Source: Quadrisphaera sp. (lineage in GTDB: Bacteria; Actinomycetota; Actinomycetes; Actinomycetales; Quadrisphaeraceae). Taken from it: a stretch of DNA of 11,686 nucleotides. Shown here in pieces: positions 1 to 6,649 of the stretch; position 1 is the first letter of the stretch, and every line of letters begins with the position of its first letter. Position numbers and translations under genes: made by a program. The notes beneath the pieces are model-generated. The model was given only the letters and a program-made list of their open reading frames with translations, searched no databases and was not told where the DNA came from. Location of the stretch: assembly GCA_029258695.1 (NCBI GenBank), contig JARIBR010000023.1, forward strand, positions 1 to 11,686. The letters are read 5' to 3'.

Positions 1-9
1 CGGCCGAGC

Positions 10-61
10 GGACAACGCGTCCCGGCAGGTCAGTCGCCCGACGCTTCCCCGCAGGTCAGTC
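10..61. repeat. Two imperfect 26-bp tandem copies across the ggt stop codon
   Basis: Positions 36-61 and 10-35 are adjacent 26-bp units matching at 21 of 26 bases by my count, with an identical 11-base core GCAGGTCAGTC at 51-61 and 25-35. The proximal copy contains the ggt stop codon (56-58), so the duplication repeats the last codon, the stop and the bases after it. No hairpin is formed. It looks like a local slippage duplication. Confidence 0.6.
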
Positions 62-1906
62 CTCGACCAGCCGCGGGGCCAGCGCCGTGCCGGTGGCCCG
101 CGGGTCACCGGTGACCTCGTCCACGACACCCGCCGCGCCGCCGCCGCGCCGCTCCGTCTCGGCGGCCGCGAGGACCAGTCCGCCGGGCAGGAACTCGATG
201 CCGGTGGCGGCGCCGATCTCGTCGGTCGCGGTGAAGGCGTGCCCGTATCCCTCCAGCGCGGGGCCGTAGGCCTCGATGAAGGCCGGCTCGGCGCTGACCT
301 GCTCGGTGTTGCGCTGGCTGGCGCGGGGAGCGGCGATGGCCTCGACGAGGTTGTCGTTGCGGTCGATCCGGTTGCCCAGCGTCTGCAGCACGGTGGTGAT
401 GATGGTGCTGCCGCCCGGTGAGCCCAGCGCCATGAGCGGCTCACCGTCGTTCAGCACGATGGTCGGCGCCATGCTGCTGCGGGGGCGCTTGCCCGGGGCC
501 GGCAGGTTGGCCTCGGGGACGCTCACGTCGCTCGGCGCGAAGGTGAAGTCGGTGAGCTCGTTGTTGAGCAGGAAGCCGCGGCCCGGGACGGTGATGCCGC
601 TGCCGCCGGTCTGCTCGATGGTGAGGGTGTAGCTGGCGATGTTGCCCTCGGCGTCGCCGACGGTGAGGTGCGTCGTCGAGCGGCCCTCGGTGTCATCGTC
701 CTCGGCCGTGCCCGGCTCGGGGCACGCGCCGTGCTCCCCGTCGGGGACGCCGGGCGCGACGGGCTTCGGGGCTGCCGCGTCGGGGTCGATGAGGCACGCC
801 CGCTCGGCGGCGAAGTCGTCGGAGAGCAGCTCGGCCAGCGGCACCTGGCTGTAGGCGGGGTCGCCGACGTAGGCGCCCCGGTCCGCGAACGCCAGCGCGC
901 TGGCCTCGAGGTAGGTGTGCAGCGCGGGCACCTCACCGAGGGAGCTCAGGCCGGTGGGCTCGAGGATGTTGAGGGCCTCGCCGACGGTCGAGCCACCGGA
1001 CGACGGCGGCGCCATGCCGTAGACCTCCAGGCCGCGGTAGTCCACGCGGGTGGCGGCGCGCGTCGGGGCGTCGTAGCGGGCGAGGTCCTCGGCGGTCAGC
1101 AGCCCGGCGCGGACCGGCGCGGCGCCGGGTGCCTCCTGCGGGTCCTGGGCGGTGGCGACGATCTCCTCGGCGAGGTCGCCGGTGTAGAGCTCGTCGACGC
1201 CGTCGCGGGCGAGCTGCTGGTACGTGGCGGCGAGGTCGGGGTTGGTGAACGTCGAGCCCACCTCGGGCAGCTCCCCGCCGGGCAGGAACACCTCCGCGGT
1301 GGCCGGGAACTGGCGGAACCGCTCCTCGTTGTCCGCGGTCTGCTCGCGGAACGTCTCGTCCACGGTGAACCCGGTGCGGGCCAGCTGGATCGCAGGGCGC
1401 AGCGCGTCGGACAGCGGGAGCGTGCCGTGCTCCTCCAGGGCGCGCTGCCACGTCAGCCCGGTGCCCGGCGCGCCGACCGACAGCCCGCTCGTCACCGCCT
1501 CGCGGAAGGGGATCGGCTCACCGTCCTCACCGAGGAAGGCGTCGGCGCCCATCGCCAGCGGCGCGGTCTCGCGGCCGTCGATGGTGGAGACCTCGCCGGA
1601 CTCCGCGTCGTAGTAGGTGAAGAACCCGCCCCCGCCGACGCCGGCGGAGTACGGCTCGGTGACCCCGAGGGCCGCCGCGGCGGCCACGGCGGCGTCGGCT
1701 GCGTTGCCGCCGGCCCGCAGGACGGCCAGGCCCGCCTGCGTCGCACCGGCGTCCACCGTGGCGACCGCCCCGCCGGTCCCGACGGCCAGCGGCTTCTTCT
1801 CGGGGCCGACGCGCTCGGCGGCGGGCGCGGCGAACGCGCTCCCCGTGGTGAGGCCGGCGGTGAGCCCGGCACAGGCGATGGCGGCGATGACGCGACGGTG
1901 AGTCAT
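56..1906 (-). CDS. ggt: Secreted gamma-glutamyltransferase (glutathione hydrolase)
   Basis: The enzyme cleaves gamma-glutamyl bonds (glutathione, gamma-glutamyl peptides) or transfers the glutamyl group, outside the membrane. The 616-residue product starts MTHRRVIAAIACAG, a signal peptide with an AFA|AP cleavage site near residue 27. Family landmarks are present: the substrate-binding RETAP motif (Arg112), the self-cleaving nucleophile in STTHLTV (Thr411), PRSSMAPT (Ser477-Ser478) and the oxyanion loop GSPGGS (495-500). An acidic insert EDDD sits just before the nucleophile, so processing into large and small subunits is expected. A TTG start at 1942 would add 12 residues, but they spoil the n-region of the signal peptide and overlap a candidate -35 box, so I prefer ATG 1906. 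It is divergent from the MFS transporter. All key residues are present and length is normal for the family. Confidence 0.95.
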   Translation of the reverse strand: MTHRRVIAAIACAGLTAGLTTGSAFAAPAAERVGPEKKPLAVGTGGAVATVDAGATQAGLAVLRAGGNAADAAVAAAAALGVTEPYSAGVGGGGFFTYYDAESGEVSTIDGRETAPLAMGADAFLGEDGEPIPFREAVTSGLSVGAPGTGLTWQRALEEHGTLPLSDALRPAIQLARTGFTVDETFREQTADNEERFRQFPATAEVFLPGGELPEVGSTFTNPDLAATYQQLARDGVDELYTGDLAEEIVATAQDPQEAPGAAPVRAGLLTAEDLARYDAPTRAATRVDYRGLEVYGMAPPSSGGSTVGEALNILEPTGLSSLGEVPALHTYLEASALAFADRGAYVGDPAYSQVPLAELLSDDFAAERACLIDPDAAAPKPVAPGVPDGEHGACPEPGTAEDDDTEGRSTTHLTVGDAEGNIASYTLTIEQTGGSGITVPGRGFLLNNELTDFTFAPSDVSVPEANLPAPGKRPRSSMAPTIVLNDGEPLMALGSPGGSTIITTVLQTLGNRIDRNDNLVEAIAAPRASQRNTEQVSAEPAFIEAYGPALEGYGHAFTATDEIGAATGIEFLPGGLVLAAAETERRGGGAAGVVDEVTGDPRATGTALAPRLVED

Positions 1907-1913
1907 GGTGGTG

Positions 1914-1942
1914 ATCTGACACCATCTGGTCACTTTGCGCAA
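1914..1942 (-). promoter_or_regulatory. Candidate ggt promoter
   Basis: On the minus strand TTGCGC (1942-1937) is followed after 17 bases by TCAGAT (1919-1914), and the ATG at 1906 begins 7 bases later. The spacing is ideal for a housekeeping sigma factor and would give a leaderless or very short-leader transcript. This supports ATG 1906 over the TTG at 1942. The -10 match is only moderate. Confidence 0.4.
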
Positions 1943-1961
1943 GGCTCTGGTGCGCTAGAGT
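1935..1961 (+). promoter_or_regulatory. Candidate promoter of the MFS-OCD operon
   Basis: TTGCGC at 1935-1940 and TAGAGT at 1956-1961 are separated by 15 bases (16 if the -35 is read as TTTGCG). TAGAGT fits the actinobacterial TANNNT -10 box. The -35 is the other strand of the same TTGCGCAA palindrome (1935-1942) proposed for ggt, so the two divergent promoters would overlap. The spacer is shorter than ideal, which could mean a need for an activator. Confidence 0.35.
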
Positions 1962-2010
1962 CCGCGCGCTCGGCGCCACGCCTCCCTTCGATGACGACAG
2001 GACGAGGGCC

Positions 2011-3369
2011 ATGTCCCCACCCAGCACCGCACCGACCCAGACCCGCGCCACCTACCGGCGGGTCCTCATCGGCAGCCTCAGCGGCAGCTCGATCGAGTGG
2101 TTCGACTTCTTCCTCTACGCCACCGCCGCAGCGCTGATCTTCGACCGGCAGTTCTTTCCGACCCAGGACCCGTTCCTGTCGCTGATGCTGTCCTACCTCT
2201 CCCTGTCGCTGACGTTCTTCATCCGGCCCTTCGGGGGCGTGATCTTCTCCCACATCGGCGACCGGATCGGGCGCAAGAAGACGCTGGTGGTGACGTTGTC
2301 GATGATGGGCGGCGCCACCGTGGCCATCGGGCTGCTGCCCACCTACGACAGCGTCGGCATGCTCGCGCCGGCGCTGCTCATCCTCTGCCGCGTCGTCCAG
2401 GGCCTGGCCATCGGCGGTGAGTGGGGCGGGGCGCTCCTGCTGGCCTATGAGTACGCGCCCCGGAACCGTCGCGGCTTCTTCGGTTCCGTCCCCCAGATGG
2501 GCATCACGGTGGGCATGCTCCTGGCCACCCTCGCCTTCTCCGCCGTCAGCACCCTCTCCGACGACGCCTTCACGTCCTGGGGCTGGCGCCTGCCGTTCCT
2601 CGCCAGCATCGTGCTGGTCGTCGTGGGCCTGTGGATCCGCGGTGGCCTCGGGGAGACCCCGGCCTTCCACGCCGCCAAGGAGTCGGGCGACGTCGCCAAG
2701 CTGCCGATCGCCGAGACCCTGCGCCACCACTGGCGGGCCGTGCTGGTGGCGGTGGGCGCCAAGGTGGTCGAGACGGCGCCCTTCTACATCTTTGCCACCT
2801 TCGTGGTCAGCTACGCCACCGGTATCTTGGACTACGAGCGGTCCTCGGTGCTCAACGCGGTCAGCCTCGGAGCCCTGGTCAGCACGGTGATGATCCCCGT
2901 CATGGGGGCGCTCTCCGACCGGGTGGGGCGCTTTCGCGTCTACCTCACGGGCGCCGTGCTGCTGGGGTTGTACGCCGTGCCGTTCTTCCTCCTGCTGGAC
3001 CTGCGGGTGGACTGGGCCGTGTTCGTCGCCGTCGTCGTGGCGCTGGGGTTCATCTGGCCGCCCGTGACGGCGACCCTCGGCACCCTGACGTCGGAGATCT
3101 TCTCCACCCGGGTGCGATACACCGGGATCACCCTGGGCTACCAGATCGGGGCGGCGCTGGCCGGCGGCACGGCGCCGCTGCTGGCCACCTACCTGCTGGA
3201 CCGCTTCGACGGCTCGTGGGTGCCGATCGCGCTCTACCTGGTGCTGCTGGCGGTGATCTCGGTCTCGGCCGTGCTCTACGCCCCGCGCCTGGCCCGCGTC
3301 CACGAGGACACCCCGCCGGCGACCGGGGCGGACGAGACGGTGGACGACAGCCTGGACGCCGCGCGATGA
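2011..3369 (+). CDS. MFS transporter, metabolite:H+ symporter (MHS) type
   Basis: A 452-residue cytoplasmic-membrane symporter, probably importing a small organic acid, betaine or amino-acid-like solute with protons (relatives include ProP, KgtP and ShiA). The first helix carries the MHS hallmark SSIEWFDFFLYATAAALIF (residues 26-44). The MFS loop 2-3 motif GDRIGRKK is at 83-90, RVVQGLAIGGEWGGA at 127-141, and the half-repeat copy GALSDRVGR at 299-307. About twelve hydrophobic segments are visible and the length is typical. ATG 2011 is preceded by a good ribosome site, AGGACGAGGG (1999-2008). Its TGA overlaps the ATG of the next gene (ATGA), indicating a translationally coupled operon with the OCD-like enzyme and suggesting that transporter and enzyme handle the same or related compounds. 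The substrate cannot be read from sequence. Confidence 0.93.
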   Translation: MSPPSTAPTQTRATYRRVLIGSLSGSSIEWFDFFLYATAAALIFDRQFFPTQDPFLSLMLSYLSLSLTFFIRPFGGVIFSHIGDRIGRKKTLVVTLSMMGGATVAIGLLPTYDSVGMLAPALLILCRVVQGLAIGGEWGGALLLAYEYAPRNRRGFFGSVPQMGITVGMLLATLAFSAVSTLSDDAFTSWGWRLPFLASIVLVVVGLWIRGGLGETPAFHAAKESGDVAKLPIAETLRHHWRAVLVAVGAKVVETAPFYIFATFVVSYATGILDYERSSVLNAVSLGALVSTVMIPVMGALSDRVGRFRVYLTGAVLLGLYAVPFFLLLDLRVDWAVFVAVVVALGFIWPPVTATLGTLTSEIFSTRVRYTGITLGYQIGAALAGGTAPLLATYLLDRFDGSWVPIALYLVLLAVISVSAVLYAPRLARVHEDTPPATGADETVDDSLDAAR

Positions 3370-4295
3370 GCGATCTCGAGCCCACCTGGTACACCACCGC
3401 ACAGGTCGTCGAGCGGGTCTCGCCCGACCGTGCCCGACGCCTGGTCACCCGGGCGCTGGTCGAGGGCTTCGATCCCGCGAGCGACCCGGACCGCATCAAC
3501 ACCCCCGCCGGGCCCGGTCACCTGCTCCTCATGCCCTCGACGCTCTCGGCGTGGACGGGGGTCAAGGTCGCGTCGGTCAGCCCGGGCAACCCGGAACGGG
3601 GCCTGCCCCGCATCCAGGCGGTGTACGTCCTGCTGGACACCGCGACCCTGACCGCACGCGCCCTCATGGAGGGGTCTGCCCTCACGTCCCTGCGCACCCC
3701 GGCCGTCTCCGCCGTGGCCGCGGACGCCCTGGCACCGGCCGACGCGGCGCACCTGGTCGTGTTCGGCACGGGTCCGCAGGCGGTCAGCCACGTCAGGGCC
3801 TTCGCGGGGATCCGCGACCTCGACCGCGTCACGATCGTCGGGCTCGACAGCGCCAAGGTCCGCGCGATCATCCAGAAGCTCTCCGACGTCGGGCCGGACG
3901 TCGTCGCCGGCACCGCCGACGCGGTCGCGCAGGCAGACGTCGTCGTGTGCGCGACGTCCGCCGCGGCGCCGCTGTTCGACGGCTCCCTCGTGCGCGACGG
4001 CGCCTGCGTCGTGGCCATGGGCTCGCACGAGGTCGACCGCCGCGAGCTCGACGGCGGGCTCATGGGCCGGGCGATGGTCGTCGTCGAGGACGTCGCCACG
4101 GCCCTGCGGGAGGCGGGGGACGTGGTCCAGGCCCTGGATGAGGGCGCGCTCACCGAGGACGACCTCGTGCCGATGCGGGACGTGGTCACCGGTGCGGTGG
4201 TCCGACGTGACGACGCCCCTAACGTGTTCAAGAGCGTGGGCATGTCGTGGCAGGACCTCGCCGTCGCCCGGGGGGTCGTGGACCTGGACGCCTGA
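3366..4295 (+). CDS. Ornithine cyclodeaminase/mu-crystallin family protein (substrate unassigned)
   Basis: A 309-residue NAD(P)-dependent enzyme of the family that includes ornithine cyclodeaminase, alanine dehydrogenase (archaeal type), mu-crystallin ketimine reductase and pyrroline-2-carboxylate reductase. The Rossmann loop is VVFGTGPQA (131-139). Substrate-pocket residues corresponding to the OCD carboxylate clamp are present: Arg43, Lys67 (GVKVAS) and Arg110 (LRTPAVSA). Asp224 (SHEVDRREL) fits the catalytic Asp, and the C-terminal signature KSVGMSWQDLAVA is at 289-301. From memory of the Pseudomonas enzyme, its side-chain-binding Glu lies in an IELMP stretch; here it reads LLLMP (53-57), so cyclisation of ornithine itself is unlikely. 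ATG 3366 overlaps the transporter stop. A reductase or dehydrogenase for an imino/amino acid brought in by the symporter is the best inference. Confidence 0.9.
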   Translation: MSDLEPTWYTTAQVVERVSPDRARRLVTRALVEGFDPASDPDRINTPAGPGHLLLMPSTLSAWTGVKVASVSPGNPERGLPRIQAVYVLLDTATLTARALMEGSALTSLRTPAVSAVAADALAPADAAHLVVFGTGPQAVSHVRAFAGIRDLDRVTIVGLDSAKVRAIIQKLSDVGPDVVAGTADAVAQADVVVCATSAAAPLFDGSLVRDGACVVAMGSHEVDRRELDGGLMGRAMVVVEDVATALREAGDVVQALDEGALTEDDLVPMRDVVTGAVVRRDDAPNVFKSVGMSWQDLAVARGVVDLDA

Positions 4296-4320
4296 GTCCG
4301 GCGTGCGTCCTGCGGTCGGG

Positions 4321-4331
4321 CACCATGGAGG
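4321..4331 (+). promoter_or_regulatory. Candidate leaderless -10 box before the 4332 gene
   Basis: CACCAT (4321-4326) lies 5 bases before the ATG at 4332. The GGAGG between them touches the start codon and is too close to act as a Shine-Dalgarno site. No other in-frame ATG or GTG exists back to the preceding stop at 4293-4295. No clear -35 box is visible. Confidence 0.3.
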
Positions 4332-4943
4332 ATGCGATCCGTCGGAGACCCATCGGACCTGCCCGAGGACGACGGGCAAGAACAGATCACGCCGGGGTGG
4401 TCCGGTCCGCCGCAGGACGTCATGGGTGCGGTGGTCCCGCTGGGCGGGTCGATCCTTCGCAGCGACAACGTCTTCGTCGGTCTGCGCTGCGTGACCGCCT
4501 ACCCCACGGGCGTCGGGTTCTCGGTGGTGATCGCCGCGCGGCGAGGTGATCTGTCGGACGAGCGGTGGCAGTCCCTCGAGAACGCGATCCTGGACAGCGA
4601 TCCCGGGTCCAGCACGGAGGCACCTGCGGAGAACGGCCTTCGCTGGAGCGTGGAGCTGGCTGACCACCGCCGTGCCTCCACCGCCGATCACACTCCCCAC
4701 AGCGCCCCGCGCCCCGCCGGGGATCCACGGGCTCCGGTGCTCCTCGAGACGGATGGGACCGGCTCCGGCGGTGCGCGGGAGGTCGACCGGAACCTGAACC
4801 TGTGGCTGCGGCCGTTCCCTGAGGGGGATGCGCTGTCCCTGGAGCTGCAGTGGCCTCACCTGGACGTGCCCGCGACCGTCCTTTCCGTGGACCTCGGTCC
4901 GGTGCGCGAGGCCGCCCAGCGCGCCACGCCGTTCTGGGCCTGA
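4332..4943 (+). CDS. Conserved actinobacterial hypothetical protein
   Basis: A 203-residue soluble protein with no assigned function. It resembles a recurrent actinobacterial family I recognise by its layout: an N-terminal PGWSGPPQDVMGAVVPL (21-37), a block ending in RCVTAYPTGVGFSVVIAAR (52-70), a variable low-complexity linker (about 113-152), and a C-terminal NLNLWLRPFPEG...LSLELQWPHLDVP (155-180) followed by a short helix ending near PFW. No signal peptide, membrane helix or catalytic motif is evident; alternating hydrophobic strands suggest a beta-rich fold. It lies 36 bases after the OCD-like gene, in the same reading frame but after its stop. The start is ATG 4332, probably leaderless. 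Whether it shares the upstream operon transcript is uncertain. Confidence 0.8.
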   Translation: MRSVGDPSDLPEDDGQEQITPGWSGPPQDVMGAVVPLGGSILRSDNVFVGLRCVTAYPTGVGFSVVIAARRGDLSDERWQSLENAILDSDPGSSTEAPAENGLRWSVELADHRRASTADHTPHSAPRPAGDPRAPVLLETDGTGSGGAREVDRNLNLWLRPFPEGDALSLELQWPHLDVPATVLSVDLGPVREAAQRATPFWA

Positions 4944-4994
4944 CCTCGCTGAGGCGGCGGCGACCATGCGCTCGACGCACCGGCACCCACCGGC

Positions 4995-5068
4995 GAACCG
5001 CTGACGGGCGGCCTGGCGCGAGACGCCCAGGGCCAGGGCGATCTGGCATCAAGACCTGCTTCGAGCAC
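4995..5068 (-). pseudogene. Remnant of a helix-turn-helix DNA-binding protein
   Basis: On the minus strand 5045-4995 reads QIALALGVSRQAARQRF, a textbook helix-turn-helix of the sort found in small actinobacterial sigma-region-4-like regulators (compare WAEIGxALGVSRQAAxQRF). An in-frame TGA stands two codons upstream (5049-5051), while the neighbouring frame upstream reads LEAGLDA, which would fit the residues normally preceding this helix, so a frameshift at about 5042-5050 is likely. Downstream the frame degenerates into sequence antisense to the 4332 gene with no related residues. Only a few dozen codons survive; it cannot make a functional protein. The family call is from the motif alone. 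Confidence 0.5.
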
Positions 5069-5098
5069 GATTCGTGGACACCGACGAAAGGCCCCCCC

Positions 5099-5503
5099 TC
5101 ACCCCACGAGAGCCGCGACGGCGTCGACCTCGACGAGCTGGCCGTCGTAGCCCAGCGCGGCGACGCCCAGCAGCGTGGCCGGCGGGTCGTGCGGGCCGAA
5201 GGCGTCGCGCACCACCTCCCAGGCGGTCACGAGGTCGCGCCGGTCGCTCGAGGCGACGTAGACGGTGGTGCGCACGACGTCACCCAGCCCAGCCCCGGCG
5301 TCGGCCAGGGCGACGGCCAGGTTCGCCATCACCGCCCGCGCTTGGACTGCGACGTCCCCGACCCCGACGGTGGCGCCGCTCTCGTCCAGCGGGCACGCCC
5401 CCGCCGTGAGCACCAGCTGCGAGCCGCCGGCGACGAGCGCTGCGTGGGCGTGGTCCGCTGCGGCCAGCGAGCCGCTGCGCACCCGGCGCACCGCGTCGTT
5501 CAC
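5099..5503 (-). CDS. RidA (YjgF/YER057c/UK114) family protein
   Basis: A 134-residue soluble protein of the Rid family, trimeric proteins of which the archetype hydrolyses reactive enamines/imines from PLP enzymes. Recognisable blocks are LVLTAGACPLDESG (30-43), QARAVMANLAVALADAGAGL (54-73), VVRTTVYVASSDRRDL (76-91) and LLGVAALGYDGQLVEVDAVA (111-130). The Arg that holds the substrate carboxylate in E. coli RidA (normally PAR) is absent: the sequence reads DPPATLLGV (106-114), pointing to a non-archetypal Rid subgroup that may lack enamine deaminase activity. The GTG start at 5503 is chosen because conserved sequence begins there and the codon overlaps the stop of an upstream 20-codon ORF (GTGA), a classic coupling arrangement; no ATG is available nearby. 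Confidence 0.88.
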   Translation of the reverse strand: MNDAVRRVRSGSLAAADHAHAALVAGGSQLVLTAGACPLDESGATVGVGDVAVQARAVMANLAVALADAGAGLGDVVRTTVYVASSDRRDLVTAWEVVRDAFGPHDPPATLLGVAALGYDGQLVEVDAVAALVG

Positions 5504-5562
5504 AGCCCACCGGCCACGCGCAGCACCGCGCCGGTGACCACCGTGACCGGACGCGCGCTCAT
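5500..5562 (-). CDS. 20-codon ORF coupled to RidA: leader peptide or Nudix N-terminus remnant
   Basis: ATG at 5562 opens a 20-residue frame, MSARPVTVVTGAVLRVAG and two more, whose TGA (5502-5500) overlaps the GTG start of the RidA gene. A CAGGAT box six bases before the ATG resembles other starts in this window. The peptide resembles the first beta strand of a Nudix hydrolase (VTGAVLR followed normally by a GxxLLVRKR stretch), a gene type I recall next to Rid genes. It could therefore be the stub of a Nudix gene lost by deletion that still delivers ribosomes to RidA, or a true leader peptide. Which one cannot be decided from sequence alone. Confidence 0.4.
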   Translation of the reverse strand: MSARPVTVVTGAVLRVAGGL

Positions 5563-5574
5563 CCCCCGATCCTG
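5563..5574 (-). promoter_or_regulatory. Candidate -10 box for the mini-ORF/RidA transcript
   Basis: On the minus strand CAGGAT (5574-5569) is followed by six bases, CGGGGG, and the ATG of the 20-codon ORF. The G-rich spacer could alternatively act as a weak ribosome site. No good -35 box is found at the proper distance. Confidence 0.3.
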
Positions 5575-5585
5575 CCCGGTGCGGG

Positions 5586-5620
5586 CCGACAACCGTGCTC
5601 GACCCTGGCAGGCTGCGTCG
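5586..5620 (+). promoter_or_regulatory. Candidate leaderless promoter of the GNAT gene at 5621
   Basis: CCGACA (5586-5591) and CAGGCT (5609-5614) are separated by 17 bases, and the ATG follows six bases later. The -35 keeps the GACA half of TTGACA and the -10 fits (T/C)ANNNT. No Shine-Dalgarno site is available, so a leaderless transcript is likely. This is the best-spaced of the leaderless candidates here. Confidence 0.45.
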
Positions 5621-6193
5621 ATGCCCTCCAGCCCGTGGCCCCTGCGCGCCGGTTCCCTGCTCCTGCGCGAGGCTCGCGAGGACGACCTCGAGCAGATGCT
5701 CGCCGTGCGCAACGACCCCGAGGTCAACAGCTTCATGATCCACACCTCCGCCGAGCCCGAGAACTTCCGCCGCGAGTGGCTGGCCGTGCCCACCAGCGAG
5801 AGCGACTTCTCCTGCGTCGCCGAGCGAGACGGGCAGGTGGTGGCGATGGGCTTCCTCGAGCTCGAGGACGGGATGGGACAGCCGGGGAAGCCGGCGCACA
5901 CCGAGGCCCTCATCGGCTTCATGGTCGACCCCGCCCACGCCGGACACGGGGTGGCCAGCGACCTGGCGCGCGGCCTGCTGATCGCGGCCTTCGAGCACCT
6001 CGGCGTCCGACGGGTCACCGCGGCCTGCTTCGCCGACAACGCCGCCTCGGTCAGGGTGCTGGAGAAGGTCGGGATGCGCCGCGAGCAGCACGGCATCGAG
6101 GACTCCTGGCACGCCGAGCTGGGCTGGGTCGACGGCTACACCTACGCCCTGCTCGCCTCCGAGTGGCACGCCGCGCACGGCCGTGAGGTGTGA
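5621..6193 (+). CDS. GNAT N-acetyltransferase, RimJ/RimL-like
   Basis: A 190-residue cytoplasmic acetyl-CoA-dependent acetyltransferase. The N-terminus LRAGSLLLREAREDDLEQMLAVRNDPEV (8-35) is the usual RimJ/RimL-type opening. Motif A is EALIGFMVDP followed by the acetyl-CoA pyrophosphate loop AGHGVA (107-112). The conserved NAASVRVLEKVGMRRE (140-155) and the closing LGWVDGYTYALLASEW strand complete the fold. The acceptor (ribosomal protein N-terminus, antibiotic or small amine) cannot be inferred. The start ATG 5621 matches the fold start and has a leaderless-type box upstream. It is divergent from the mini-ORF/RidA pair with only 58 bp between starts, so those promoters must overlap, and convergent with the second GNAT gene 36 bp downstream. 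Confidence 0.9.
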   Translation: MPSSPWPLRAGSLLLREAREDDLEQMLAVRNDPEVNSFMIHTSAEPENFRREWLAVPTSESDFSCVAERDGQVVAMGFLELEDGMGQPGKPAHTEALIGFMVDPAHAGHGVASDLARGLLIAAFEHLGVRRVTAACFADNAASVRVLEKVGMRREQHGIEDSWHAELGWVDGYTYALLASEWHAAHGREV

Positions 6194-6229
6194 CGGGCAG
6201 AGGGTCACCGGCGGGGCACCCCCACGTCG

Positions 6230-6637
6230 TCAGCGCGGCGCCAACCTCATGAGCCCGGCGGCGGTCGACGAGAAGCCGCACGCGCCGAGATAGAAGGGCT
6301 CGAGGTCCTCCTCGAAGTCCACGTGCAGCCACTCGCACCCGGCATCCCTGGCGCCGTCGCGGGCGGCGGCGACCAGCGAGGTGCCGACGCCGTGGCGACG
6401 GGCCTCAGCGGCGACCACGACGTCCTGCAGCCACGCGTGCACGCCTCCGTCCCCGATGACGTTGACGAACCCCACGAGACGACTCTCGGCGCGGGCGGTG
6501 ACCCACCCCAGGCTGTGGGCGCCCACCTGCGCCGACCTGGGCGATCCGGCGCCGTCAGGTGAGTCGAAGCCCTCGGCGTGCAGGGCGTCAACCTCGGCGT
6601 CGTCGAAGGCCCCGCGCCAGCGGCACTCGGGACTCAT
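6230..6637 (-). CDS. GNAT family N-acetyltransferase (small)
   Basis: A 135-residue single-domain acetyltransferase. The core reads LVGFVNVIGDGGVHAWLQDVVV (54-75) followed by the acetyl-CoA loop ARRHGVGTSLVAAARDGA (79-96), a second strand CEWLHVDFEEDL (101-112) and the C-terminal PFYLGACGF (114-122). The substrate is unknown. ATG 6637 is supported by TACCCT placed six bases upstream, the same leaderless spacing seen before several neighbours, and by the absence of any other suitable in-frame start. It converges on the RimJ/RimL-like gene, but the two are only distantly related to each other. All fold elements are complete, so it is probably functional. Confidence 0.85.
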   Translation of the reverse strand: MSPECRWRGAFDDAEVDALHAEGFDSPDGAGSPRSAQVGAHSLGWVTARAESRLVGFVNVIGDGGVHAWLQDVVVAAEARRHGVGTSLVAAARDGARDAGCEWLHVDFEEDLEPFYLGACGFSSTAAGLMRLAPR

Positions 6638-6649
6638 CCGGCGAGGGTA
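6638..6649 (-). promoter_or_regulatory. Candidate leaderless -10 box before the small GNAT gene
   Basis: On the minus strand TACCCT (6649-6644), then six bases, then the ATG at 6637. TANNNT matches the actinobacterial -10 consensus. No convincing -35 element lies 17-18 bases upstream. Confidence 0.4.

Noticed and set aside
668..2137. A 489-codon plus-strand open frame across ggt, and similar long antisense frames at 1930-3402, 3276-4967 and 8910-10454
   Set aside because: They lie opposite well-recognised genes, have Arg/Gly/Ala/His-rich compositions typical of high-GC shadow frames, and show no family motifs except where the last one contains the epimerase remnant.
6194..6229. A bidirectional terminator between the convergent GNAT genes
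   Set aside because: Only 4-bp stems can be formed in the 36-bp gap, too weak to call.
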